64,000 nt of DNA from Quinella sp. 2Q5 (GCA_015206785.1 JADEZQ010000004.1:48573-112572); one strand, 5' to 3'; positions 29,978 through 39,492 are shown, counted from the first letter of the stretch. Numbers and translations are program-made. The notes: a model not told the origin generated them from the sequence alone.

Positions 29978-30424
29978 TCAACGGTTGCGTGCGCTGTCCA
30001 TTGCGTCATACATCGAATCGGAAAAAGTTTTGCCCGAAGATTCTTTTTCGGCGGCACGTTTACGTTTGGAGTTCATGGCGGCGGCGAATTTTTGCGCGTT
30101 AGTCTTGAGCTTGTCGGCGCATTCGACGCAATAGGTGCCGCGCGTGATGATCTTGCCGCAGTTGGCGCAGGGATATTTTGCGTCGCGCAAGCTGGAGTTC
30201 TCGAACTGACCTTGCATAATCATGCGCCAGACGATTTTGCCGGGCACGCCCGATCCTTCGATTAGCTGATTGACCGTGATGCCGGGGTGGTCGCGGACGT
30301 AAGCTTTGACGCGCTCTTCAAGTTCAATGTCCGCGGCGCGGCAGTCGGGGCAAATCTTCTCACCGCTCACAGGCACGAAAATCCTTTTACATCGCGCGCA
30401 ATTCCTTATGTTGAGCTTTGTCAT
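29978..30424 (-). CDS. flagellar operon protein YvyF-like (zinc-ribbon plus helical tail)
   Basis: [58 protein letters not shown]. Confidence 0.75.
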   Translation of the reverse strand: MTKLNIRNCARCKRIFVPVSGEKICPDCRAADIELEERVKAYVRDHPGITVNQLIEGSGVPGKIVWRMIMQGQFENSSLRDAKYPCANCGKIITRGTYCVECADKLKTNAQKFAAAMNSKRKRAAEKESSGKTFSDSMYDAMDSARNR

Positions 30425-30495
30425 TGAAATCACCTCCGCGAGCTCTCATGTCGTGAACGTTCTACGGGTGCGCGGAAATTTCCTGCAACGTCGGC

Positions 30496-30570
30496 TGACT
30501 GCCTTTGCGTTTAGATCTACTTTCTTTTGCCGGCAATGTGCGGTCGTGTTGTCGGCTTCGGTGACGGGTG
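30496..30570 (+). repeat. internally deleted copy of the multi-hairpin interspersed element
   Basis: GACTGCCTTTGCGTTTAGATCTACTTTCTTTTG ... CCGGCAATGTGCGG..GTTGTCGGCTTCGGTGACGGGTG; matches both ends of full copies but lacks the centre. Confidence 0.65.
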
Positions 30571-30587
30571 ACAGTTGACAGCGGCGA

Positions 30588-30747
30588 TTGCTCACTGCGT
30601 TTGCGTTTGGATCTACTTTCTTTTGCGGGTCCAAAAGAAAGTAGCAAAGAAAAGGACCTCCAGCCGGCAACGACGCATCACGTCGTCGTATGCCGGCGGC
30701 CGCCCGTCCATGGGCGGCCGGGTTTATCGCTGCCCGTACGGGTGCTG
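30588..30747 (+). repeat. multi-hairpin interspersed element, copy 1
   Basis: TTGCTCACTGCGTTTGCGTTTGGATCTACTTTCTTTTGCGGGTCCAAAAGAAAGTAG...GCCGGCAACGACGCATCACGTCGTCGTATGCCGGCGGCCGCCCGTCCATGGGCGGCC. Confidence 0.9.
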
Positions 30748-31908
30748 TTAGGTGTCGAATAGACTGACTTTCTTTTGGGCGGCGCGTGTGATGTCGAAGA
30801 GTTTGACCAGCTCCGCTACTGCCTGCGTCGGCGAAATGATTCCGCTCAACACGGCGTCGCGGATTTCCGGCATGCGCCCGTTGACCATTGCGTCGCCGAA
30901 GAACAGGTTGTGCAGGTGCTCGTCAATCATCGCGTTCATCCAGTCGAGCAGCTGAGAATCCCGCCGCCGTTGGAAGACACCGCTGGCTTGAGTCGTCTTC
31001 TTGAACAGCTGAATGACCTGCCACAGTTCCGGCAAGCCCATCTTCGTCAAGGCACTGGCAAGGTAGGCGTGGGTCGGCCAGCCGTCGGTTGCGGGGCGAA
31101 TGAATTCGGTCATGCGCTCATATTCGCCGCGGGTGACTTTGGCGCGAACGAGATTGTCGCCGTCAGCTTTGTTGACGACGATTGCGTCGGCAAGCTCCAT
31201 TATGCCCTTCTTGATGCCTTGAAGGTCGTCGCCCGCGCCGGTCAATACCACGAGCATGAAAAAATCCACCATAGAACGGACGGTCGTTTCGGATTGCCCA
31301 ACGCCGACGGTCTCAATCAAAATCACGTCGTAGCCCGCCGCTTCGCACATCAACATAGTCTCGCGACTTTTGCGTGCCACGCCGCCCAACGTCCCGCCCG
31401 CCGGCGAAGGTCTGATGAACGCTTCGGGGCGTCGGCTCAAAGTTCCCATGCGCGTCTTGTCGCCGAGGATTGAACCTTTGGTTATGGAGCTGGTCGGGTC
31501 GATTGACAGCACCGCCACGCGATGTCCGTCGTCGCAGAGCATGTTGCCGAATGCTTCAATGATTGTGGACTTGCCCGCGCCAGGTACGCCCGTTATGCCG
31601 ATTCGCAGAGCCTTGCCCGTGCGTGGAAGGAGACGTTGCAACACGCGCTGTGCCTTGGCGAAATGTTTGGGGCTGTTGCTCTCGATGAGCGTTATCGCCC
31701 GCGAAAGGATCATTCGGTCGCCGCCCGTCACGCCGTCAACCAGCTCGTCTTCCGTCAAAGTCATGCGCCGCTTCGGTTTGAATTGCCCCGATGTGAACGC
31801 GGGGTTGATGTTGCCGACGGTGGTGTCCTTTATGCCTTCGATGCCGCTCATCACCGCCGATTGATTCGACACCGCCCAATCAGGCGTCGTCGTCGTGTAA
31901 TTTGCCAT
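30748..31908 (-). CDS. meaB: MeaB / LAO-AO transport ATPase-type GTPase
   Basis: ALRIGITGVPGAGKSTIIEAFGNMLCDDGHRVAVLSIDPTSSITKGSILGDKTRM. Confidence 0.93.
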   Translation of the reverse strand: MANYTTTTPDWAVSNQSAVMSGIEGIKDTTVGNINPAFTSGQFKPKRRMTLTEDELVDGVTGGDRMILSRAITLIESNSPKHFAKAQRVLQRLLPRTGKALRIGITGVPGAGKSTIIEAFGNMLCDDGHRVAVLSIDPTSSITKGSILGDKTRMGTLSRRPEAFIRPSPAGGTLGGVARKSRETMLMCEAAGYDVILIETVGVGQSETTVRSMVDFFMLVVLTGAGDDLQGIKKGIMELADAIVVNKADGDNLVRAKVTRGEYERMTEFIRPATDGWPTHAYLASALTKMGLPELWQVIQLFKKTTQASGVFQRRRDSQLLDWMNAMIDEHLHNLFFGDAMVNGRMPEIRDAVLSGIISPTQAVAELVKLFDITRAAQKKVSLFDT

Positions 31909-32001
31909 GCGCTCAGCTCCCCTGCCGAAAATTTTCCTGCGCCGATTATAATTTACGTTAATGGCAATTGCAACTTGAAAGCAATGTGGAAAATTTTTCG
32001 G

Positions 32002-32030
32002 TTGAAAATTTTTGGTATGTGTGCTATATT
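32002..32030 (+). promoter_or_regulatory. promoter for OmpM-like porin
   Basis: TTGAAA-17 bp-TATATT. Confidence 0.7.
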
Positions 32031-32161
32031 CTGCGCGGCTTAAGACAAGGGCGGCGGAAGTCGTACGGCTTGAGGAAACACGGCCACTCAATTTCGGAAG
32101 CCTCCAAAGCCTTCGTCACGAGCCACAGCGTTCAACATTCGATTTATTGGAGGTCTTCACC

Positions 32162-33460
32162 ATGAAGAAATCAGTAGCAGCAGCTCTTGCAGCAGCAGCA
32201 GTCATCGGCGTATCGTCCACGTCTTTTGCGGCGATTGCCAACCCGTTCACCGACGTCCCCGCAGGTCACTGGGCATATCAGTCCATCGAGAAACTCCGCG
32301 TCGCCGGCGTCATTGACGGTTATACCGACGAATACGGTCGTCCGAACAGCCTGTTCCGCGGCGACAGAAACATCACCCGTTACGAAGCGGCGCAGATGAT
32401 CGCGCGTGCTTTGGCGAAGAATCCGACCGGTGCGAACAAGGCTGAACTCGACCGCCTCGTCGCTGAATTCCGTGACGAACTCGATGCTCTCGGCGTCCGC
32501 GTGAGCAATCTCGAAAAGTACGCCGACAAAGTCACTTGGGAAGGCGAAATGCGTTACCGTTACTGGAACAACCGCGAGAAGTTGCCCGGCACGTCCGAAA
32601 AGTGGAAGCGCACGACCAATAACCTGCAACTGCGTCTGTTCCCCACCGCCGAAGTCAATGACCACTGGAAGTTGAAGGCGCGTATCACGGCTTCGGGCGA
32701 CCCCAGCAAAGATACTTACGGCAACTTCAAACTTACCTACGGTTTCGCTGAAGGCAACTACGACAAGCTGACCGTCATGCTCGGCAAAATGCCCTTCTAC
32801 ACCAACGTCGACAACGGCATGGTGATGGATGACTTCTTCAGCGGCGCGGCAGTCACTTACGGTAGCAAAGTCAAGCTTGCGTTGATGGCAGGGCGTTGGG
32901 ACATGAACAATGCCGACGTCTTCCTCGCTGACGGCAAGGGCGATCTCAACGGCGACGACGCGGCGGATTATCAGGGCGGCGAACTTTCCTACGGCAGCCG
33001 CGACAACTTCTACATCGGCGCGGGCTATCATCACTTCCGCAGCGAAGGGCTTCGCAATCTCTACGGCTACGGCAACAAGAAGAACGCGGGCGTCTGGACT
33101 GTCGGCGCAAGCTACAACTTCGGCGGCAACCTGAGGTTGAAAGGTGCCTATGCTCGCAACACCAAGGCTCAGGAATTCAAGAAGGCTTACAACATCGAAC
33201 TCGCCTACAAGGGCGCGAACCGTGAAAAAGGCTCCTGGGGTGCAGGCGTCGCCTATCGTTACGTCGGGCAGAACGTCGGTCTTGCTCCCACCTACGACAG
33301 CTATTGGGACGGCCGCCCCAACAAGAAGGGCGTCGAATTCTACGCAACGTGGTCGCCGTTCAAGAACACTTTGACCGAAGTGCACTATCTCACCGGCAAG
33401 ACCCTCGACACCAAGAAAGACACTCAAACCTTCGTCGGGCGCGTCAGCTTCTTCTTCTGA
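32162..33460 (+). CDS. SLH-domain outer-membrane porin, OmpM-like
   Basis: Signal peptide, SLH NPFTDVPAGHWAYQSIEKLRVAGVIDGYTDEYGRPNSLFRGDRNITRYEAAQMIARAL, beta-rich C-terminus ending VGRVSFFF. Confidence 0.92.
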   Translation: MKKSVAAALAAAAVIGVSSTSFAAIANPFTDVPAGHWAYQSIEKLRVAGVIDGYTDEYGRPNSLFRGDRNITRYEAAQMIARALAKNPTGANKAELDRLVAEFRDELDALGVRVSNLEKYADKVTWEGEMRYRYWNNREKLPGTSEKWKRTTNNLQLRLFPTAEVNDHWKLKARITASGDPSKDTYGNFKLTYGFAEGNYDKLTVMLGKMPFYTNVDNGMVMDDFFSGAAVTYGSKVKLALMAGRWDMNNADVFLADGKGDLNGDDAADYQGGELSYGSRDNFYIGAGYHHFRSEGLRNLYGYGNKKNAGVWTVGASYNFGGNLRLKGAYARNTKAQEFKKAYNIELAYKGANREKGSWGAGVAYRYVGQNVGLAPTYDSYWDGRPNKKGVEFYATWSPFKNTLTEVHYLTGKTLDTKKDTQTFVGRVSFFF

Positions 33461-33477
33461 TAACATTTCCGACAACG

Positions 33478-33512
33478 ACAAAGCCTCCTGCTTACATGCG
33501 GGGGGCTTTTTG
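33478..33512 (+). terminator. terminator of porin gene
   Basis: AAAGCCtCCTGC-ttacat-GCGGGGGGCTTTTT. Confidence 0.85.
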
Positions 33513-33519
33513 GTATAAT
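33491..33519 (+). promoter_or_regulatory. candidate promoter for glycerate kinase gene, embedded in terminator
   Basis: CTTACA-17 bp-TATAAT. Confidence 0.5.
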
Positions 33520-33548
33520 GGCGAAAATTTTTTGGGGAGGTCATCGCA

Positions 33549-34676
33549 ATGAAAATCATCGTGGCAATCGACAGCTTGAAGGGCTCGCTGACGAGTTTGG
33601 AGGCGGGCGCGGCGGCTCGCGACGGAATTCTTTCCGCGGCACCGAATGCGGACGTGAAAATTTTTCCGCTGGCAGACGGCGGCGAAGGCACCTGCCGTTC
33701 GATAATCGCGGGGCTCGGCGGCGTGATGAAGTCGGCTGAAGTTTGCGGTCCGCTCGGCGACAAAGTCACCGCGCTCTTCGGCGAAGTCCCCGACAAAAAG
33801 CTCGCCGTCATCGAGATGGCAACCGCCGCAGGTCTGCCGCTCGTTCCCGACGACAAACGCAACCCGCTCAACACGACGACATTCGGCGTGGGCGAACTGA
33901 TTCGTTTGGCGATACTCGACGGCTGCAGAAATTTCATCATCGGCATCGGCGGCTCGGCAACCAACGACTGCGGCATCGGCATGTTGACTGCGCTCGGTTA
34001 CAAATTCATCAGCGGCGGCATTTACGGGCGCGACCTGGCGAACATCACGGCGATTGACGCGTCGGACGCTCTGCCCGCGCTGAAAGATTGCACCTTCCGC
34101 ATCGCCTGCGACGTGACTAATCCTTTGACCGGCGCGAACGGTTGCTCGGCGGTTTATGGTCCGCAGAAGGGCGCGACGCCCGAAATTATCCGCGACATGG
34201 ACGGCTGGATAAAAACTTTCGGCGAACTGTCGACGGCGTTCCTCAAGCTCGACGAAAGCTCTGTTGCCGGTGACGGCGCGGCCGGCGGGCTCGGCTTTGC
34301 ATTCAGGGCTTATCTGCGCGGCAACCTTCAGCCAGGCGTCGATATCGTGTTGGACGCGCTAAACATCGCCGAAGCGTTGAAGAATGCCGACGTCTTGATT
34401 ACCGGCGAAGGCCGCCTCGACTTCCAGACAGCGCAAGGCAAGGCTCCATCGGGCGTGGCAAAGCTCGCAAAGAAAATCAATCCGCACATCGTGACGATTG
34501 GGCTGGGAGGCTCCGTTGCGGATCTGTCCGACGAAGCGGGTCTCGACGCCGCGTTTGCAATCCTGCGCAAACCCATGACGTTAGCCGACGCCATGAATCA
34601 AAAGACCGCCACGGAAAATATCTCCGCGACGGTCAAACAAATCGTCAAGCTTATCGCGCAAGCTCGCGCACGATGA
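33549..34676 (+). CDS. glycerate kinase
   Basis: MKIIVAIDSLKGSLTSLEAGAAARDGILSAAPNADVKIFPLADGGEGT. Confidence 0.95.
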   Translation: MKIIVAIDSLKGSLTSLEAGAAARDGILSAAPNADVKIFPLADGGEGTCRSIIAGLGGVMKSAEVCGPLGDKVTALFGEVPDKKLAVIEMATAAGLPLVPDDKRNPLNTTTFGVGELIRLAILDGCRNFIIGIGGSATNDCGIGMLTALGYKFISGGIYGRDLANITAIDASDALPALKDCTFRIACDVTNPLTGANGCSAVYGPQKGATPEIIRDMDGWIKTFGELSTAFLKLDESSVAGDGAAGGLGFAFRAYLRGNLQPGVDIVLDALNIAEALKNADVLITGEGRLDFQTAQGKAPSGVAKLAKKINPHIVTIGLGGSVADLSDEAGLDAAFAILRKPMTLADAMNQKTATENISATVKQIVKLIAQARAR

Positions 34677-35364
34677 ACGTGAAGTACGTATCGGGATACG
34701 GCTCGTTCTCCAGAGTGAAATGCCACCACTCCGTTTCCAGCGGGCGGAAGCCGAACTTCATCATCGCGTTGCGCAGAAATTGCCGGTTCTTCAACTGCCG
34801 CTTGGTGAGCTTGCCCTTGTAGTCGGGGTGCGATTCAATTCCGAAGTGATCGAACGTGCCGCCCATGTCGACTTCCTTGCCGGTCTTCATGTCGAACAGC
34901 GTCAGGTCAATCGTCGAGCCGCGAGTGTGTCCGGATTTTTCCATGATGTATTCTTCGGGGAAGAGCCGCGACTTGTCGATTGTCGGGTAGAAAAATTTTT
35001 TCATGCGGGTATCCTTGACGTCCTTTGCCCAACGAACGAAGTGATCAACTGCCATCTGCGGGCGATAGGCGTCATAGACTTTGAGCCGATAGCCGCGGCG
35101 CATGACGTAATCGGAAACGTTCTTGAGGGCGGCGGCGGCCTCGCGGGTCATCAGCGCGACGGGCTGTTCGTAGCCGTCAATCCTGTCGCCGACGAAATTA
35201 TACGTCGAGTAATATCGAATCTCCTGAATGATATCGGGCACCGCCTCCGACAGCACGACGAAGCCCGACGGATCATCGGGCGCGGAAGATTTTTGTGCGG
35301 CGGCGGGCGTGACGAACATCATCACAGCAAACAGCGCACCGACGAGAATTTTACACAGCCTCAC
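34651..35364 (-). CDS. secreted D-alanyl-D-alanine dipeptidase (VanX/DdpX family)
   Basis: SGHTRGSTIDLTLFDM...DMGGTFDHFG...ETEWWHFTL; GTG start with signal peptide. Confidence 0.9.
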   Translation of the reverse strand: MRLCKILVGALFAVMMFVTPAAAQKSSAPDDPSGFVVLSEAVPDIIQEIRYYSTYNFVGDRIDGYEQPVALMTREAAAALKNVSDYVMRRGYRLKVYDAYRPQMAVDHFVRWAKDVKDTRMKKFFYPTIDKSRLFPEEYIMEKSGHTRGSTIDLTLFDMKTGKEVDMGGTFDHFGIESHPDYKGKLTKRQLKNRQFLRNAMMKFGFRPLETEWWHFTLENEPYPDTYFTFIVRELAR

Positions 35365-35469
35365 GAAAAAAACTCCTTCCGAAAAAATTTTCCGCCATTG
35401 TAGCAAAATTTCCCGCCGTTTGCAATTTCATCGCGGCTAGTATATCATTGGGCAAAACGGTCGGAGTTG

Positions 35470-36240
35470 ATGGCGTTGGTCTATGCGTTGAAGTTCGGAG
35501 CGAGTTGGATATTGCCGCCTGGAATTTTCATCGTGCTGGCGTTGGCGTTGGCAGTCAAGCTCTTCAGAATCAGCAGGAAACTTTCAGCGGCGGTTTTTGT
35601 CGGGACGCTGGTGTTCTACCTTTTGTGCACGGGTTTCGTTGCGGAACGATTCATGGGTTGGCTCGAAGAGATGCACACGCCGCCCGCTCAAGTGGAATCG
35701 TCGGGCGCGGACGTGATAATTTTGCTCGGCGGCGGCGCGATAAGTCAGGTGCCCGATGTCGACGGCGTAGGAGCCCTGTGCGCCAGCCCCGCCAATCGGT
35801 TGTTGACGGCGGTGCGCCTGCAGAAGATGTTAAACGTGCCGATACTCATCAGCGGCGGGCAGGTCTATTCCGATTCGGGAGCCGAAGCTGAAATTTCCGC
35901 GCGCGTGCTAAAGTCTCTGGGCGTGCCCGAAGACAAAATCATCACCGAAACCAAAAGCGTCAACACTTCGCAGAACGCCCGATACTGTGTCCCCATTCTG
36001 CGCGAAAAAAATTTCACCAAGCCGCTCCTGGTCACAAGTGCCTTCCACATGAACCGCGCCATGCTCAACTTCAACCTGCGCCGCGTCAATCCGATTGCCT
36101 ACCCGACGGACTTCACCGTTGCGCACAACCCAACCTTCCACTACACGAAGCTGCGCCCGCAAGCCGAAGCTCTGTTGCTCAACGTCACGGTCATGCAGGA
36201 GCTTTTGCGCACGGGCGTGACGGAAATTTTCGGCATATGA
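35470..36240 (+). CDS. YdcF/ElyC family (DUF218) membrane protein
   Basis: DVIILLGGGAI...ANRLLTAVRLQKMLNVPILISGGQVYSDSGAEAEISARVLKSLGVPEDKIITETKSVNTSQNA. Confidence 0.9.
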   Translation: MALVYALKFGASWILPPGIFIVLALALAVKLFRISRKLSAAVFVGTLVFYLLCTGFVAERFMGWLEEMHTPPAQVESSGADVIILLGGGAISQVPDVDGVGALCASPANRLLTAVRLQKMLNVPILISGGQVYSDSGAEAEISARVLKSLGVPEDKIITETKSVNTSQNARYCVPILREKNFTKPLLVTSAFHMNRAMLNFNLRRVNPIAYPTDFTVAHNPTFHYTKLRPQAEALLLNVTVMQELLRTGVTEIFGI

Positions 36241-36249
36241 GGTGACTGC

Positions 36250-36621
36250 ATGAAGAAGTTCCTGCTGCTTTTGGCGGCGACGATTTTTCTGAGCGGCTCG
36301 ACCTGCGCGGCGGAGGATCTGCGCTTCATCGACGCGGCTCAAGACACCGGTTACTACTACGACGCCGACAGCGTCAAGTTCCACACGGAAAGCGAAATTC
36401 TCGTGCGCATGGCGATCATCAAGGCGAACCTCAACCGCATGTACGCCTACGAAGTCGTCATCAACCACGCCGAGCAGACTTACAGAATCCTTGGCACGCA
36501 AATCCTTTCCTACGACACGCGAGCCGTCCTTGAAATCGACAATTCTCCGCGACCGACGCGAAAGTACGCGCCCTATTCCGAGATGGGGCAGATGGTGCAA
36601 ATGATTTTATACAGCAGATAG
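36250..36621 (+). CDS. small secreted protein of unknown function
   Basis: Signal peptide MKKFLLLLAATIFLSGSTCAA; intact ORF with own RBS. Confidence 0.65.
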   Translation: MKKFLLLLAATIFLSGSTCAAEDLRFIDAAQDTGYYYDADSVKFHTESEILVRMAIIKANLNRMYAYEVVINHAEQTYRILGTQILSYDTRAVLEIDNSPRPTRKYAPYSEMGQMVQMILYSR

Positions 36622-36624
36622 ACG

Positions 36625-36662
36625 AAAGCCCTCGACGATTTGTCGGGGGCTGAAATTTTTTT
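36625..36662 (+). terminator. rho-independent terminator
   Basis: AGCCCtCGAC-gattt-GTCGgGGGCT followed by T-run. Confidence 0.7.
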
Positions 36663-37371
36663 ACGGGCACAGGTCGTCGCGGATTCGTCGCAAAAATTCT
36701 TCGGCGAAGTCCGGCGCGTCCGAGTACATGCCGCCCAAACTCTTCGGCGCAAACGATTCGTCAGCAAGCGCGAGCATCGGCAGGTCGATTGTGCTGTCAC
36801 CCGCCGCGAAAATTTTTGTCGGGGAAAATTTTTCCGCCAGCTTCGTCAGCGCGTTGCCCTTCGTCAGCGCGGGCGGGAACAGATAAATTTTTTTGCCGGT
36901 GTGCTGAACTGTCAGTTCCGTGTCGAACGTCAATGCGTCGGCGTCAATGTCGTCAGCGGCTCGCAGGAACAGAAAGCTTTCGTCAACAATGCGGCAGATG
37001 TCAAAGCGCGCGTCGTCGGAAAAATTTTTGCACGCCGTCAGCAGGTCGTCAACGTGCGGCTCGACGGTCTCACGCAGAAAATTTTCTTGACGGTCGCCGT
37101 CGAGAAGGTACGCTCCGTTGGCGACGACTGCCATGCGCGGGCGAAAGTCTTCCGCCCAAAAAATTCGACGGTACTGCGCGATTGAACGGGTCGTCACCGG
37201 CACGAACGTCACTTGCGCGGCAATTTCCTTGAGCAGGTCGAATGCCCGCGGCGCGATGAAACTTTGCTCGTGCCCGTCGTAATGTTCGACGCAGATGTCG
37301 CCGTCACGTTTGCGTTTGTGCGAATGGATCAGCGTGCCGTCCAGGTCGCAGGCAAATAATTTCGTCGTCAA
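36661..37371 (-). CDS. HAD-superfamily phosphatase (Ter-module associated type)
   Basis: TTG start; LTTKLFACDLDGTLIHSHKRKRDG...VPVTTRSIAQYRRI...KIFAAGDSTIDLPML. Confidence 0.85.
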   Translation of the reverse strand: MTTKLFACDLDGTLIHSHKRKRDGDICVEHYDGHEQSFIAPRAFDLLKEIAAQVTFVPVTTRSIAQYRRIFWAEDFRPRMAVVANGAYLLDGDRQENFLRETVEPHVDDLLTACKNFSDDARFDICRIVDESFLFLRAADDIDADALTFDTELTVQHTGKKIYLFPPALTKGNALTKLAEKFSPTKIFAAGDSTIDLPMLALADESFAPKSLGGMYSDAPDFAEEFLRRIRDDLCP

Positions 37372-38414
37372 TTGTCCGCAAGCCTCCGAATCAGACCGCA
37401 CGCCCGATAATTTTTCAGCGGGTAGACTTCCAACGGCGCACCCTTCTCCTCCGCCAAGCGATAGAGATGTCCCAGGTGCTCGTCGTCGTGCAGGCTGTGC
37501 ACCAAAATCTTCCACGGCAGACGTCGCAGGAGAACTCGCGTCGCCTCACCGATGCCGGGCTTAATCAGGTTGATGTCGGCGATGGCGAAGTCCGCGGCGA
37601 TGCGTTTGACTTCGGCAAGCCCGCTGTCGATGACGTCGGCGGTTTCAATCGGCGGGGCGTCGTCGAAGCGGTCTTCAATCGCGCCGATGAATTGGTAGGT
37701 CAAATCTCTGTCGGCAAGCTCGCGATAGAATGCCGCGCCGTGAAAGTCTTCGGCACCGATGATGTCGCTGCGCAGGAACGTTCGGCTCAACAGACCGGAG
37801 ACCGTCGAGTTCAGGCAGGAGCTTGCAATCAGGAAGTCCTCGTGCGTGCCGCAAAGTTCAGCCACACCCGCAGGGTCGCTCAACACCGCAAGCCCCGCGT
37901 CGACGTCGGGGAAGTCAGCCATAGCCGCGGACAGTTCGCGCTGAATGGCACCCTTGCCCGTCCAGCCGTCGACGAACTGAATCGCGTCGGGTTGGTGCCG
38001 TGCCAAAATGTAGTTGATGGCGTTTTTGTCGATGCCGACGCCGCGAATGATTGAGATGGTGTAATGAGCCGCGTCGATGTGGAAGCGACGTTGCAGGCAG
38101 TGCTTGATGAGGATGCCGATTGGCGTGCCGGCGCGAGCCAAAGATACCAGCGCGACGTTGGAACCTTTGGCACGGAAAATTTTTTCGGCGACGGCGACGA
38201 CTGCCGCGGCTGTGATTCCGGCGTAACGGGTCAGCGCGTCGAAGTAGGCTTGCAAATATTTCGGCGACGGCTCGTACTCAATCGGCAACATCTCCGAATA
38301 ATGTCGCCCAGCTTGAATCTGCGCTTCACGTTCGCGCGTGCCGAGCGGCTCCACCAATCCGCTGATGTCCTTGAGCAAAATCGTCACGTCGTCTGGTTTG
38401 TATGTTCCGAACAC
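37368..38414 (-). CDS. StiP-like (predicted cysteine protease) protein with C-terminal PELOTA RNA-binding domain
   Basis: LVSLARAGTPIGILIKHCLQRRF...HYTISIIRGVGIDKNAINYIL...SSCLNSTVSGLLSRTFLR; C-terminal DINLIKPGIGEATRVLLRRLPWKILVHS; GTG start. Confidence 0.8.
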   Translation of the reverse strand: MFGTYKPDDVTILLKDISGLVEPLGTREREAQIQAGRHYSEMLPIEYEPSPKYLQAYFDALTRYAGITAAAVVAVAEKIFRAKGSNVALVSLARAGTPIGILIKHCLQRRFHIDAAHYTISIIRGVGIDKNAINYILARHQPDAIQFVDGWTGKGAIQRELSAAMADFPDVDAGLAVLSDPAGVAELCGTHEDFLIASSCLNSTVSGLLSRTFLRSDIIGAEDFHGAAFYRELADRDLTYQFIGAIEDRFDDAPPIETADVIDSGLAEVKRIAADFAIADINLIKPGIGEATRVLLRRLPWKILVHSLHDDEHLGHLYRLAEEKGAPLEVYPLKNYRACGLIRRLADN

Positions 38415-38415
38415 G

Positions 38416-39492
38416 TCAGCACCTCACCAAGAAAATTTTTTCGACGCCGTGAACTTTCAGAGCACCGAGCAAATCCGCCAGCCCGTCCGAAAAATTTTTC
38501 GCGTCGGTGACGATGACGGCGGCGTCGTAATGTTGCAGGTTATAGATGAACGTCGTGCGCGTGGCGTCATAAAAACTGCGGAGCTTGAAGCCGGAGCGGA
38601 TGGGATAATCTTCGCCGCCGATGCCGATGGGACTGCGCGTGGTTGAATGCGTGACGACCGAAAAATTTTTTTCCAGCCGACGACCGATGACTATGGCGGG
38701 CAACATAAATTCTTCGGTGCCGAGGACGACGAGCGAGCTTGCGCCGTCAACGATGCCGCTGACGATTGAGGCCGCCGCGTCGCATTGACGGAAGTATTCG
38801 CCGATGACGACGCCGCGCCGAGCGTCCGCAACATCAATCGCGCGGACCGTGACCGATTCGTTGATGGGCGTGACGGTTTGCGCCGCAGTGACCGAAAATT
38901 TTTCCGCGTCGAAAGTTTCGTTGAGCCTGACGAGACTGACGCATTCGATGTTCTCCGCCGCGAGTGTCGCGAGATTTTCCGCCGACAGCCGATTGATGAT
39001 TGACGCCGCGCAGATTCGTTTGCCGATGAGCGCGGGGAATTGCCGCTTGAGTTGACGCACGATGTTGAGCAACGTCCGCCCCGTAGAAAGTTCGTCGTCG
39101 ACGAAGACCACTGCCGCCGTCGAATCGATCAGCGCGTCGAGCCCTTCGGCGAAAAGTTTTTGTTCGGGCGCGTGGCTGTGCTCCTCCATGAATTCGACGA
39201 AGGTGCCGCTGAAGTCTTCGCGCGTCGTCTGCAGATAGAAACACTCGCCGGAAATTTTTTTCGCCACCACCGCGCCGACAGCCGTCGCCGTCTCCGCGAA
39301 GCCGATGACCAATCGCGCGTCGGAAAATTTTTCCGCGACAAGATTTCCCAGCGCGTCCATCATGTTGAGCGCGGCGGTCGGGCTGACGGGCAGGTGCTTG
39401 CCTTGCAGAGGATTGACCAGCAGATAATTTCGGCGGGCGTTGTTGAAACGTTTGGCGACGCGCAGGACGTCCGGGGCTGTGTAAGTTGTCAT
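38416..39492 (-). CDS. phosphoribosyltransferase plus TRSP-type domain protein
   Basis: RLVIGFAETATAVGAVVAKKI...AAVVFVDDELSTGRTLLNIVRQL; C-terminal IGIGGEDYPIRSGFKLRSFYDATRTTFIYNL. Confidence 0.82.
   Translation of the reverse strand: MTTYTAPDVLRVAKRFNNARRNYLLVNPLQGKHLPVSPTAALNMMDALGNLVAEKFSDARLVIGFAETATAVGAVVAKKISGECFYLQTTREDFSGTFVEFMEEHSHAPEQKLFAEGLDALIDSTAAVVFVDDELSTGRTLLNIVRQLKRQFPALIGKRICAASIINRLSAENLATLAAENIECVSLVRLNETFDAEKFSVTAAQTVTPINESVTVRAIDVADARRGVVIGEYFRQCDAAASIVSGIVDGASSLVVLGTEEFMLPAIVIGRRLEKNFSVVTHSTTRSPIGIGGEDYPIRSGFKLRSFYDATRTTFIYNLQHYDAAVIVTDAKNFSDGLADLLGALKVHGVEKIFLVRC

Noticed and set aside
28406-30265. 619-aa plus-strand ORF antisense to uvrA start, the TPR-GT gene and the yvyF-like gene
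   Set aside because: Shadow ORF: spans several confidently coded minus-strand genes, no recognisable domains; long antisense frames are expected from the GC-rich codon usage.
32171-33982. 603-aa minus-strand ORF antisense to the OmpM-like porin and part of the glycerate kinase gene
   Set aside because: Composition mirrors the sense genes and it crosses a terminator/promoter; no domain evidence.
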